A DNA stretch of 64,000 nucleotides from Pleurotus djamor (Eukaryota; Basidiomycota; Agaricomycetes; Agaricales; Pleurotaceae), in assembly GCA_029747585.1 (NCBI GenBank), contig JAPEVF010000042.1:94486-158485 (forward strand), written 5' to 3'. Below the pieces are notes generated by a model. The model was not told the origin of the DNA, did not search any database, and saw only the letters and a list, made by a program, of their open reading frames with translations. This document shows, one piece after another, positions 23,298-34,948 of this stretch (position 1 is the first letter of the stretch; each line of letters begins with the position of its first letter). The position numbers and the translations under genes are program-made.

Positions 23298-26018
23298 ATG
23301 TCTCATCGTACGGAGCCCGACATAACCTATGGAACCGCCATGCTGTTTTGGAGAATCATCACCCAGATATTCTTTCGCGAAATACGGCCTCGCGGTGCCT
23401 TCAACATACCAAAAGATGGACCCGTCATATTCGTTGGCGCACCTCATCACAACCAAGTACGAGCGCAGACTATATGACTTGGCCTCTATTTTGACTTACG
23501 AGTGTAGTTTCTCGATCCCCTCCTTTTGTCGTTGGAGGTCTATCGCGAATCAAGGCGTCACGTCCAATTCCTCACCGCTGCAAAGAGCATGGATAGGAAG
23601 GTCGTAGGATTTTTTGCTCGCCTTATGGATAGCAGTGTGTCCCAAGTTCTCTATTCCGACGTGAAATGTACTAAACGCTCCCCTCAGTTCCTGTCGCCCG
23701 TGCAGCAGACCAAGCCAAAGCTGGAACAGGCACGGTCAAGCTTTCTCTTGATGATCCATGTCTCATTCTAGGCGACGGCACTCGGTTTACTTCTGAATTT
23801 TCTCCTCGAATGCAGATTATGCTGCCCAAGTCGGTGAATTCTGCTTTGGCTGAGGTCTCAGAAGTCATATCCGATACGCAGTTGAGAATTAAGAAGGAGT
23901 TCGGTGGAGACAGCGGGAAGGTCACATCGCGGCTGAGAGAAAAACAGCTGGAATTGGAAAGCGAAGGGAAACCAGGTTTATCATTCAAAACGCTGCCGTT
24001 CGTCGACCAACAAGATATGTATCGTCACGTATATCGGTGCCTGACGAAGGGTGGAGCTATAGGCATATTCCCTGAAGGTGATTGTACCTGCCTTGTTTCG
24101 ATCTTAGCGTCCTAACAGTATAGCTAGGTGGTAGCCATGATCGCACAGACCTACTCCCTCTGAAGGCGGGTGTCTCTGTCATGGCGCTTGGGGCCATGGC
24201 CAATGATCCAAATGTCCAAGTCAAAATCGTCCCTGTCGGGCTCTCCTACTTTCATGCTCACAAATTCCGATCAAGAGCTGTCGTTGAGTTTGGTTCGGCT
24301 CTAGATGTCCCACACGAATTCGTCGAAATGTTTAAGCAGGGCGGCGCCCAGAAACGAGAGGCCGTGTCCAATTTCTTGAACCTTGTGTATGATGCACTCA
24401 AAACTGTCACTGTACGGGCCCCAGATTACGACACTCTCATGGTGAGCTGTGAAAAAATGGAACTTTGCTTCAACATTCACCTCATGCATTTCGTAGTTGA
24501 TACAAGCTGTTCGAAGACTTTATAAATCCCCCGCACAGCACTTAACCTTAGGCCAAGTCGTAGAGTTAAACCGTCGACTGCTTGAAGGGTACACACACTT
24601 CAAGGACGAACCTCGTGTGCAGAAACTCAGAGACGATGTCCTGAGGTACAATCGCATGGTCAGGGATTTAGGCCTGCGAGATCATCAGGTAAATACTTTG
24701 TATCTTGCCAGCTTCGTCTTCTTACCACTCGCTCAGGTGCCTCGGGCTAATCCAGCGGGCTGGAGAACTTTGGGACTCCTTCTATATCGACTGGGGATAT
24801 TGATCGTTTGGGCATCGCTGGCTTTACCGGGGACCATTCTCAACGGACCTATCTTTATCACGGCTTCTATTATTTCTCGAAGAAAGGCCAAAGGTTAGCC
24901 CCCACATGAATCCAACCATTGACCCCGGCCTAAACGTTTTCTAGAGGCCCTTGCTGCTTCCGTAGTCAAAGTTGCTGGTCGTGACGTACTTGCCACTTGG
25001 AAGGTTCTGATCTCGATGGGAGTTGCACCTGTTCTCTATGCATTTTATGCATTCGTGGCTACCTGCTTAGCCATTCGAGCCAATGCTCCTATGCGGTGGG
25101 TGGTGGCTGCCCCCTTCCTTATCCTCATCTCCCTCCCAATAATGAGTTACGCGGCCCTCAAGTTTGGCGAAGCTGGAATGGACGTTCTCAAGTTAGTCTT
25201 GTATTCATCCACCCCTTCCAAGCAATAACGTCTCCACACAGGTCCCTCCGACCTCTACTCGTCACTCTAATACCTGGGCAGCAGCGCTCACTTGACAGAC
25301 TCAAAGCCATGCGACTCCAACTTTCTAACGAAGTCGCTGAACTTATCAATGAGTACGGGCCCAAAATTTATGAAGACTTCAATCAAGTAAGAGCTTCGCA
25401 TGATCCCCTTGCTTATCCAATACCGATCCACAATTCCAGTGGCGAATCTTGGTCCCATCGGCCAGCGTCCCTCCGTCAAGTACAGCGCCTGGTCTATGGC
25501 GCCGGAAGAGTGGTAATGGCGTCCATTTAGGCCTGACCCATCCCATGACTTGGATTGATGAACGTCTTTTTGGATGGAGTCGAAGCTCGGCGCATGGTAC
25601 AAGTGCGTGGGCTGGCTCTTCTTCGGAAGATGCGAGTCGGTATGCCACCCCAGATGACACTGATGAAGAAGATGCCGGGGACTATGACAATGTCATTGGC
25701 ATCATCCAAGACAATCAGTTCAAACCTCTTGCGAAATCACGTAGCCGTCAAAGCTCATACGCTGATCTCCAACGACTACGATTGACGTCGCTAAATCCGT
25801 CTTCGGCACCAACGTCAGGTGCGATGCCGTCACACGAGTCATCCTCTGATGGACTCCATCTAAGACACTGTCATCGTGAAAGACGGCCAAGTTTGTCTGA
25901 TGGGGTTCCTGTGCAGATGATAGCGGCGGTCGATCCTCAAGAACAGTTCACGGAAGCTACACAAGGGCTCAATGAAGAGATTCGCAAGAAGAAGGATGAT
26001 CACGAACATGCAACGTAG
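23298..26018 (+). CDS. SCT1: Glycerol-3-phosphate / dihydroxyacetone-phosphate O-acyltransferase (Sct1/Gpt2 type)
   Basis: Catalyses the first acylation step of glycerolipid synthesis (glycerol-3-phosphate plus acyl-CoA to lysophosphatidate) at the ER. The start at 23298 gives MSHRTEPDITYG. The acyltransferase block begins with GAPHHNQFLDPLLL, in which His and Asp form the HX4D catalytic motif. It continues with FPEGGSHDRTDLLPLKAG (phosphate binding) and VKIVPVGLSYFHAHKFRSR. A long insertion between the first two motifs is typical of Sct1/Gpt2. Downstream hydrophobic segments (LLLYRLGILIVWASLALPG; VAAPFLILISLPIMSY) are membrane spans. The Ser/Asp-rich C-terminal tail (25.5-26.0 kb) probably carries phosphorylation sites, as in yeast Gpt2. 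About eight introns of 45-60 bp. The N at 23294 lies just before the start codon. Confidence 0.92.
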
Positions 26019-26930
26019 ATTACTTACGCAACCCCCTCTTACTGATTATTGTACATACACCGGGCATATTACTGTCTAATTATATGATTCTGCACTGAGG
26101 GAGGGACTATCAACTCGGTACACCTATCACCTCGATGTAGGTCCCTTGTCTAAGATAAAATTTCGAAAACTCGTTGCCACAAGATGTGCATCTGTAAATG
26201 CGACGACAGGTCAGTGGACAGTCGCAGGACGGTATCCGATAATACCACGCATTGACATTCACTTCAAATCATCCACGTCATCGAAGAACTTGGGGAAACA
26301 AGGGTCAGTACGACGGAGCCGTCTTCTTCTGTGATGACCTCACTTGGGTATGCGAACAACCACCTTGGTGAGCTCTATAGCTGCCAAACGCCTCGGCCCC
26401 CAGGTCCATGCATCGGATCTCCGTCTATGGAAGTTTATTTTCGAATACTGAGATGAGGGATGAATAGAGAGCAGATGGCGGTGATACTTGCAATTCGAGC
26501 TCTTTGGCCGTGGATCCTAGATAAACGGGGTTAAATCATTTGTCGGGGCGAGGAAGGTATGGCTGGGCTACGGACGGTGTGTGCTTGGATACAATGTAAA
26601 TGGGGCGTCCCCTGGCATTCCCGAGTTTTTCCACTACAAGGAATGGGTCTGAAGATGACTCCGACATGGGTCAACGTTTGATGGATGGCGAAGGTCGTAA
26701 CATTGATAAACTCGGGCAACGTAGCTCGGAAGGAGATGGCGAGATAACGGGGAAATTGTGGATGGCATCCTTGCCATACCCACAAGCCACCAATTCATCG
26801 GACGCTCACTGGCCATTTCCTTCAAGTTCCAGAGATAAGGAGCTGGGATAAGATGCTTCCAGGACTTCACATGACGCAGGTACAAATGACGCCGCTGGGC
26901 TTGAAAACGATTCATCTAAGGTGCTAATAT
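26019..26930. other. Convergent intergenic region, nothing coding seen
   Basis: This stretch of 0.9 kb lies between the stop of the acyltransferase (+) and the stop of methionine aminopeptidase (-). Overlapping short frames on both strands at 26530-26915 have no family resemblance. It presumably holds two 3' UTRs. Confidence 0.5.
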
Positions 26931-28782
26931 TTAAAAGTCCCTCTTTGCTCCTGCCGTCAACACCTCAACACCTGTCTCAGTAATGCTAGCAACAGATCAG
27001 CGCTGTGACCAGACTCGTGTAAGGCATAGGAACTCACAGCAAAGTCTCTTCAAACTGAGCGCTTCGCTCCCCGTCGACAGTAGTCGCGGTCCAGTTATCC
27101 GGCCAATGAACAGTATCCCAATTAGAGCCGATGTTGATCATCTATTCGACGTGGTATCAGTACTTTCGCCCGATGAGATGCCCGAGAAAACCACTTACCG
27201 GCTCAATGGTAAAGCACTGGTAATCGCATGGCGTCAACTTGGGTCTTCAATCGCGACAAACACGAAATACCTACCATTCCTGGCTTCATTGTACCACTCG
27301 CCTTGTTCTTGGCGTAATGGGGAATATTAGGTGAGCAATGGAACAGGTTATTGATCCCATGGCCCGTGTAATTTCGAACTGTGGCACACCCAGCAGCTCG
27401 GGCTTTTGGTTCGCTGCGAAACGCACATCAGTTCTCATCAATTCAAGCGGAGAAGACGAAAGGATATACATGACCTTCCCCAGATCACGGAATAAAGCGC
27501 CTGGTTTGCACAAGGCAATCGCATCGTCTAGGCATTCTCGAGTCACGCGAAGGAGCTTTCTAGATGCTTCGTCAATTTTTCCGACAGCATACGTTTCGTT
27601 GAGGTCACCGTGGAAGCCTGCATGAAAGCCCATGAGTTCGGTGATATCATAACGAGAGGGGGGTAGAGACCATCGTGATATAGTGTAACATCTGTTATAT
27701 GGGAAGTAAGGACACAAGATTGGTATTTTCTGATGGCACTTAACGCACCGATATTCACGATATCACCCTCTTGAAGCTTGCGCTTATCAGGTATGCCATG
27801 ACAGATGACCTCGTTGATGGATCTGAACTGGGCGTTGAGCCACGTCCTTTCGGGGAATCAGCAAGACGTACGTGCAAACGGATTTAGGGAAACCACGATA
27901 GTTGAGGGGCGAAGGGTAAGAATTACGCTCTATGCAGGCGTTGTGCACAATCTCGTCTATTTCGTCAGTCGTAATCCCGGGACGCACATGGGAGGCTGCG
28001 AGATCGAGGACTTCTCGGGCGAGCTAAACGTTCGGACGTATGTTCAGACACACCACCAGTCGTAATACGCTCAGCAACTCACCTTGCAGACCTTCCTCAT
28101 CTTGTCCTGCTCTTCCAAGCTTAGGATACGAGGAGGTTGTCCTGCGGCTCTGGTCTCAGAGTGGGGTTTACCTGTTTCAAACCAAACGAGGAATGAGCTT
28201 ACAGTGTCAACTGTATTCCGCGAAATGCGCGACGAATCGTACCATCTTCCGAGTAATCGGGTCGTTGTATGTGATCGGGTACAGGACGCTTTCCGGAGAG
28301 AGGGTAGACAGGTCGCATTAAGCCTGTATAATCAAACGATGGGAAGGGGTTGTATGTGCCATCTACCAGATAATCTGAAGTCAGCCTCCCAAATCGAAGC
28401 AGTTGGTATGACAGGAATTACCTGGGGCTTGTCCGGAGGCGCCGTTTCGGACGATGTCATGGATAATCTTGTGCGACTTCTATACTCAGTGAAAGTCAGG
28501 TAAGTGTCCATTTTGCATAAGCTCGTTAAAGAGAAATTACCCCTAGGATGAGAAGTATTAGCATCGAGATTCACGAAGACAAAGACCAGCGTATCGCACA
28601 TCCAGCCTTGAAGCATTCTTGACCACAGAAGAAGGAGCCTTTGATGCCGAGCCTGTGGACGCTGTCGAAGACTGGACTTTTTTGTGGATGGATCGTGGAA
28701 CGTACTTGTTACATGTCGGACATTCTAGTCGCGATGGAGGATTGCCATTTGGGCAGGATGAGCTTTGGCAGGCGACAGACAT
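26931..28782 (-). CDS. MAP1: Methionine aminopeptidase type 1 (cytosolic, zinc-finger form)
   Basis: Removes the initiator methionine from nascent proteins on the ribosome; a two-metal enzyme. The start at 28782 gives [18 protein letters not shown]. The N-terminal zinc-finger region ([26 protein letters not shown]) is the one that docks eukaryotic MAP1 to ribosomes. Catalytic blocks follow: [96 protein letters not shown], then the C-terminal [17 protein letters not shown] and TAA at 26931-26933. Metal ligands expected of the family are visible (the DLNETY Asp, the FHCSPN His, the FTIEP Glu). At least nine introns. The junction between the zinc finger and KSHKII (28.53-28.62 kb) was not fully resolved. 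Confidence 0.95.
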
Positions 28783-29239
28783 AACTGATTTCGATTGACC
28801 TTGCCGTCGTAAAGAAATTTATTTGCCCAGCGTGCTGTTCCCACGCGTTGACGAAGTGCAGTATTGATGCTATTTCAGCTGCAAGAAATAAGAGTACGTA
28901 CTCAGACTTGATGTAAGTTTTAAGTAGTTGACTACCATAGCGTACCATACAAAGAAGACAGGAAAGGTGAGGGAAGGGGAAGACATGATACATATGTACG
29001 ACGAATTAGCAAGAATGATTAGTGAGCGATTCCGAAGGATTATACGCCATGGTATTTGTAGTGGAGTGAGGAAGCGAGACCGAAGCGTTTGTGTGCAAGA
29101 TGAGAGCAAGATGAATGACAGCGATGATGATCAAGAAAGAAGACGAGAAAGAGCGATGCAGCAAGGTTGCGCGCAGTCCTAAGATAATTTGATGAGCGCG
29201 GGCGCGCGATAATGCAAGGATCAAGCATGACTCACCTCT
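28783..29239. other. Intergenic, nothing supported
   Basis: About 460 bases upstream of MAP1 that also hold the 3' end of the next minus-strand gene. Small overlapping frames occur on both strands without family signals. Confidence 0.45.
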
Positions 29240-29956
29240 CTATGGACCACGACGATACGGAATGACTTCAAGCTTATAAGCAGCTTTTACGTCACGACAA
29301 GCTTTTCGAAGGGCTTTGAAATGTGCAGGACCGAAAATCTCTACCAAAGCAGCTTCGTTGGCGTTGATCCACGACTCGGCTGGCAAGCCTCGAGTCGTCC
29401 GATGAACGCCCTCCGGCAGGTTCTCTTCACAAACGACGGTGACGACGCCGGTGAGGAGGCATTGGATGAGGCAAAGAATGTCGTTGATAGGGGGGCATAT
29501 CTTGCGAACGCTCTCGAATATGTCGGAGTGAAAAACCATCTGCCATTGGACCCGACGTTCCGGTGAGAAGAACGATGATGCATGAACTGGGAGCTGTAGC
29601 TTGAGAGTCGGGCCTGCCGGCAGCCCAACGGACGAGCGCCATATGGATGATGTTTCGATGGAGAACATGAGTCTATGGTCGGACGACGCCGAGTCCCTCC
29701 ACTGGTGTTGATGGATGAGTTGCATGCGCAGAGACTGCAGCCAACGATGCGCTCGGGCGTATGTGGTGCCCAGGGCGTCGGCGGTAGTCAACGGAATGTG
29801 AGTGCGTCTTGCCCAGTCGTCCATGTTCTTGACGTCGCTGGAAAAGACGACCTCGAACTTTGGCTTTGCTTGCATTGCGAAACGATGTGGTTCTAGCCGC
29901 AGACGACCTTTACGACGCCAGTAAGAAGGATTGTATGAAAAGTAAGAGATGTCCAT
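29240..29956 (-). CDS. Hypothetical protein, long uninterrupted frame
   Basis: I do not recognise this protein. Reading from the first in-frame ATG (29956) gives MDISYFSYNPSYWRRKGRLR and continues without introns to a TAG at 29240-29242. Codon choice (C- or G-ending, well distributed) looks like the confirmed genes around it and unlike shadow frames. The body has mixed alpha/beta character (FEVVFSSDVKNMDDWARR; MVFHSDIFESVRKICPPIN; HFKALRKACRDVKAAYKLEV) with no signal peptide, membrane span or known motif. The frame stays open upstream to about 30174 through a Ser-rich run (30060-30115), but no in-frame ATG lies there, so the true 5' end may be spliced or may start at 29956. It could be a lineage-specific gene; a function cannot be given. 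Confidence 0.5.
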   Translation of the reverse strand: MDISYFSYNPSYWRRKGRLRLEPHRFAMQAKPKFEVVFSSDVKNMDDWARRTHIPLTTADALGTTYARAHRWLQSLRMQLIHQHQWRDSASSDHRLMFSIETSSIWRSSVGLPAGPTLKLQLPVHASSFFSPERRVQWQMVFHSDIFESVRKICPPINDILCLIQCLLTGVVTVVCEENLPEGVHRTTRGLPAESWINANEAALVEIFGPAHFKALRKACRDVKAAYKLEVIPYRRGP

Positions 29957-30118
29957 TGAGCTTACACAAAGATGAAAGAAAAAGCGGAAATATAAGTGAT
30001 GCTGAAGGCCAGGCGGCAACCGCGAGTTCGTGAGTGCGATAAGATTGGAGAGCGCAGCCCAGCGGATGGGGGAGGAGGACGGGGACGGGTACGAGGAGGA
30101 GGAGGAGGATGTGGTCAA

Positions 30119-30966
30119 GGAAGGAGAAGGGACATTACTTTTTTGTAGAATGCTGGGATCGAGCCGGAGCTGGTCCTATTTATGCAGGCCGTCGCCGATT
30201 TCGGCGGCATGGCTTGTCTAGCACGTTAAACGTGTCTCGATGGTCGGGGCTGTTGAAATTTTCACTCGGATTTTCCCAGGATCAAGGGGATNCCCCTCCC
30301 ACGCCAATTTCTTCCTCATAATCTAGCCCTTTTGTGGTTGCCTTCCCGACAAAATCAGCGATCGCTGTTGGCCACATCTCGCCTTCTTGTCTCGCTCAAG
30401 CAGGCTACCGTCCATATTCAGTATGGCCCCCTTCGTTTCTCTGGCAACCGCAACAAAAAAAATTTACGCGCCGTCTCCCTAGTCTAAGAATTTTTTCCCA
30501 ACGTCACATCCGCCCAGGCACTCAGCACACTTGTATTCTTCCGCAGACGAAAGAATGCAGAAATGATCACAGAGCCATTTATATCCATGGACGAGATCAC
30601 AACAATGGACGTCACGCGTCAACCGTTTCGATGAATGGGAACGTAAGATGCCTGGGCAGATCGGGTAGCCGACAACGGCAACAAAGCAAAGAGTCGGAAC
30701 AATAACTCCAGTACGGGTCTTCCGAACCACGGGTGGCCCAGAGCCCCAGGAGCAAAACGGCGACCAACATTCGCGATGATGGAACTGAGGCAGAAGGCTA
30801 AAAGTCTGTTGTTGAGATTGGTAATGTTGGTCAGCAAAATTCCCTTAATAGGCAATAATGGCTGATGTAAACCAGAGCAAGTCAGAAGGGGACAAGCGAG
30901 TCTGGGACAATCTGACCTCTGAACGGTGCCATCTTAGTTGGAAAGACGATCCATCGCTGTCTGATC
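30119..30966. other. Intergenic region upstream of eIF2B-alpha
   Basis: About 850 bases between two divergently oriented genes, with one N at 30292. Short frames on both strands show no conserved motif. The region should hold promoters for both genes; no convincing TATA element was identified. Confidence 0.4.
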
Positions 30967-32518
30967 ATGCCTGTCGCCGCAAGTCCTTCGGTAGAGTCCA
31001 CTCCGCAGCCATCCCACTTCAAGCCATCCCATCTGCGTCCCTTCGATGCCTACGCCACCTACCAGAAGATCTCCGTCAACGAAGAAGTAAGCACAGGCTC
31101 GGATGTCGCCCATACATCCCCGTCACACAGTTCACATCGCTACAGTTGTCAATGCCGCTCGTCGCAATATTGACTCTAGCAGAACTCATAGAAGCATCTA
31201 CTGGTGAGTAACAGCATCCCCCAAGACGCCGTTTCCAGCATAGAAATTAAGCAGCCAGCCAGCCGGCACCATGTTTGAATTAGTGAAGGAACTTAATGAC
31301 GGAGCAGAGGCACTCCAGAAACGTTCTCCCAACTCAATTAGTCTCAACGCGGGCTGTCAACTTTTCATTGCCTTTGTTACATTATTCCCCCACGAATCTG
31401 CAGTAAGGGCATCCATTGACATCCTTATCGCTCGCATCCATNCCCCCCTCGCGCAGAGTTTCTCCGATCTCAAGACGGAACTTGTTCAACAAGCCAGAAG
31501 ATACGCGGCAGAGGGCCTCACTTATCGTAAGAAAATTGCGGAGCTCTGCCTCGGGTTCATCAAAGATGACTCCGTGGTGCGTGTCAATTCACAGGGGCGC
31601 GTCCAATTAGCCATTATTGACCCAGAGTTCTGAAGATCTTGACCCACTCTTACTCACGAGTCGTGATGCAAACGCTTCTTCGTGCTCATCAACAGAAACG
31701 GATATCAGGTTTGCCGTTTCAATTGCTACCGTGAACTCACCTCACCGTATGGTTCCAGTATATGTCACGGAAGCACGTCCGCGTTCACTCGGAATTAAAA
31801 CCTACGAATCACTCACAGCTGCAGGGATTCCGTGCACAGTTGTTCTAGACTCTGCGGTCGCCTATGTTATGGAAAAAGTTGACATGGTCCTCGTGGGCTC
31901 AGAGGCCATCGTGGAAAGCGGGGGGTAGGCGTGCATCACTGATGGATTATCATCCCCACGTCAACTTACAAATTCTCTTTTAAAGCTTGATTAACGCAGT
32001 GGGCAGCAATCAGATAGCCATCATAGCCAAGGCAGCAAACAAACCGTTTTACGCCGTTGCAGAAAGGTAAATTTCCGTCCAAATTGCACCGGACCAGCTC
32101 ACTGACATATACCCGCTCTAGTTACAAGTTTCATCGGCTCTTTCCGCTGTCGCAGTACGATATCCCGAGTCACAAAGAAGATATTCTGTCTTTCCCCCTT
32201 CCTCACCAATACCCTGCGTCTGTGCAAGAACACGAGGACAAGTTGCCTTCCCCCCCGATTGGACGACGTCTCCAGGATAGAANCCCCAGAAGCACCGTTC
32301 CGTACCCCCATCCATATCTCAGGAAGACATATATCGAAATAATCCCGATGTCGATTACACGAGGTACGCAAGTGTATCCCAGTTTTTCGCACTGCTGTTA
32401 CTGACCTTACCATTATAAACTCCCCAGGCCCGATCTGATATCCCTAGTGTTCTCGGATGTAGGTAGTCTCACTCCCGAGGGAGTTAGCCAATACCTTGTT
32501 GGTATGTTTGCGGGCTGA
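30967..32518 (+). CDS. GCN3: Translation initiation factor eIF2B subunit alpha (Gcn3)
   Basis: Regulatory subunit of eIF2B, the GDP/GTP exchange factor for eIF2, which senses phosphorylated eIF2. The start at 30967 gives MPVAASPSVESTPQPSH, leading into FDAYATYQKISVNEE. After an intron, SMPLVAILTLAELIEAST matches the family. Later exons read LVKELNDGAEALQKRSP, IAELCLGFIKDD, ILTHSYSRVVMQTLLRAH, VYVTEARPRSLGIKTYESL, CTVVLDSAVAYVMEKVDMVL, VGSEAIVESGG, INAVGSNQIAIIAKAANKPF and the end PDLISLVFSDVGSLTPEGV. Around 32283 (an N beside CCCC, and nearby C-runs) the frame does not pass cleanly into IYRNNPDVDYTR, so a short indel or a missed intron is likely there. Otherwise the protein is complete. Confidence 0.9.
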
Positions 32519-34948
32519 GACGCTCACCAGTAGGTAGGGAAGAAGCAGAATTATAAATGCTCGAGACTTCTATTGACCTTGAAAGTGAGCGTGACGCAGA
32601 GAATTTTTGGACGGGACGCCTTGAGGACAACAAAGGTTCACATGGTCGTGTCGGAATCCAAACCTCAGAGTCATGGCTAACCTGACTGGAACTTGAAGGA
32701 GACCGCGGAGTAAAACCACATCACTTCGTCACCCGTCTTTGGCACGTCTTCCCCAAAAGCGATCCTCAGTACATCATGACAATCCTCGGATTCCTACTTA
32801 CCCTTTGTGTCTTATCATAGTTAAATCTCAACTACGAACGAATCGGGTCTACAAAGTTGCTTTATTCTCTGATGAAGGGAATCCAACCGTCATGACGGGT
32901 GGTTCATCCTGCTGATATATACCTCGTTGTAGCCGACCTTGAGGTACAGATATCGTGTCAGATCAACCAATGAAAATTATCCTGTACGATCCAAACCATC
33001 GTGTAGACACCTTATCGCGCTAAGTTGTCACTACAAACACACCCGTGTGCATACTTTACTTTGCATTTTTAGCGTTTTGACAGTGCGAAGCTGATGTCAC
33101 TATCCATGCCTCTGGGCCTACTTGCCTCAAAACGGATCATCTTCGACCAATAGATTGGAATTATAACCAATCTGCTGTGTATCGTTCGCTCATCTTGATA
33201 TACTTCAAAACTTGCAATGCGGTCCGAATCTGGATCAACGTTTCTCAAACCGTTGACGTTGTACAGTCCCCGCGATTAGGATTAACAGGCTTCTGGAATC
33301 TTCATTTTATGTATAAAAACAACGTATAGTATCCTCGACTAGGGCATTCACTTACCTTTCCATCCCTTTCCAACGCAAGAAAATGTGCCGCATACGAAGG
33401 TCAGTTAGCTCACACCTTCGACTGTCCCTTTGTTTCTGACCATCACAAAGCGTTAGAAACCATTATATACTATGCACACACGAAACTGCCGTAGGTCTTA
33501 AGTCCGAACAAAGACTTGGGGGCTGATCTCATGGGTTTCTTTTTCCAGTCAGAGGAAATGGTCTGCCCCTCCGTTGCAAAATAGCCCCACCTTGATTGAC
33601 GTGTTTTTCTTCTTAGATACAATGTGACGATCGCTACTGCAGGTTCAGTACAACGCATCCGGGCGATAATTGTGGACCCAACTGCAAGACAACATGTTGG
33701 CAATAGTATGGGTTTTTGTTTTGAGGGTCGAGTTTAGACTAACGCATTTTTAGTCGTCAATTCCCTGACATGTACAGTGGGTCTCCGAGTCGTTTACCAT
33801 CACCCTAACCAATGGGGTACTAACGCATACCCTATCCAGACCGACATATCAACAAGCGTTGCCCAGCGTGCGAGGCTACTCTGGGTAGTAGCGATAACTA
33901 ATCGCAGTGATATCATGCACTCGCCTTAATTTATGTTAAATTCTCGTACANTTGAACCCATAAATGCATCACTTCGGGCATACTCCGTGAGCTCCATCAC
34001 CCTGATTATTGAAGCTCGCGTCGCTGGTGTTTAGTTCATTTCAGGTGTAATATGGTCATGCCTCGCCGCGCATGTTCACGATGAGTTGCATGACTGAGTG
34101 GTCGGACAATAGGACTCCGCCGGGAACTGCCAGATCCTCGCCGAGGTGCTTTTGCCGTCAGGTGCGTGGCCAAGACAGGGAGACGCGAGTCCACATTATC
34201 ATGCAAACCGCTGCGTGTGAGCCGCTAAGCTTGTATTGAGCTGTTGGTCGCAAAGCTAGCGGCCATCGATGTTACTTTATAATATGCCCGAGGGTGCCTC
34301 AGATGACCACTGGACGCGCGGCATGCAAGTGAAAAAACATAATCATTAAATCATTCTATGAATGATTTGTTTGATCTAGCCCGGTAAGAGGGAACAGTGC
34401 CTGGTCGAAGGCTTCCATGCTTTCAAAAAGTTATCCAGGATGCTGAGCCGATAGGATAGATTCTAGTCGGTTCGAACTTGCCAAAATGATATCGAATGGC
34501 TAATGGTCCAGCCTTGCCTATCCACGCAAACCGGCGGGAGGGACTTAATCATAGTTTCGCCACTCGCCAACCAGGGACCCTTAGTTTTTAGAGAGGCCAC
34601 AGACAAGACCGCCGAGATCCTACGGTAGATGCTGCCATAGAGTGATCATATACCGAGCTCTGTAGGGTCTTGGGCCGGGAAAATTAGTAGAGTCATATGG
34701 GTAGACTGAGAACCCTACCAGCGACTTGTACTACCAGCCACAAAAAGCCTGAAAAGTTTCAGCCCCTCCTACTCCTCACGGAAACCTCGAGGTGAGGTAC
34801 TGGGTGCGAAAATCAATGAGCAAGTGTAAGTTACTCACAAGAGGAGATCAGCCATCGATCCATCTTGGGTCAGGGTGGTGCCTTATTACATAAGACAACC
34901 AGGCACGGCTGAACTCCTTCACGGCCCAGCAGGGGAACCGCATCCATC
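32519..34948. other. 2.4 kb gene-poor region
   Basis: The longest interval in the window without a supported gene. Both strands are broken by stops every few tens of codons. A weak plus-strand stretch near 33620-33710 (reading TAGSVQRIRAIIVDPTARQH) has no start, family or clear splice partners. I see no long terminal repeats, reverse transcriptase or transposase motifs, and no tRNA. One N at 33951. It may be an eroded gene or ordinary intergenic DNA. Confidence 0.45.

Noticed and set aside
30060..30118. Extending the unknown gene at 29240 upstream to a TTG at 30118
   Set aside because: Non-ATG start and a low-complexity Ser run; no in-frame ATG between the upstream stop and this point.
34460..34475. 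A second CGGTTCGAACTTGCCA sequence similar to the one near 6545
   Set aside because: Shared only over about 15 bases around a palindrome; no tRNA arms and no longer repeat, so probably chance.
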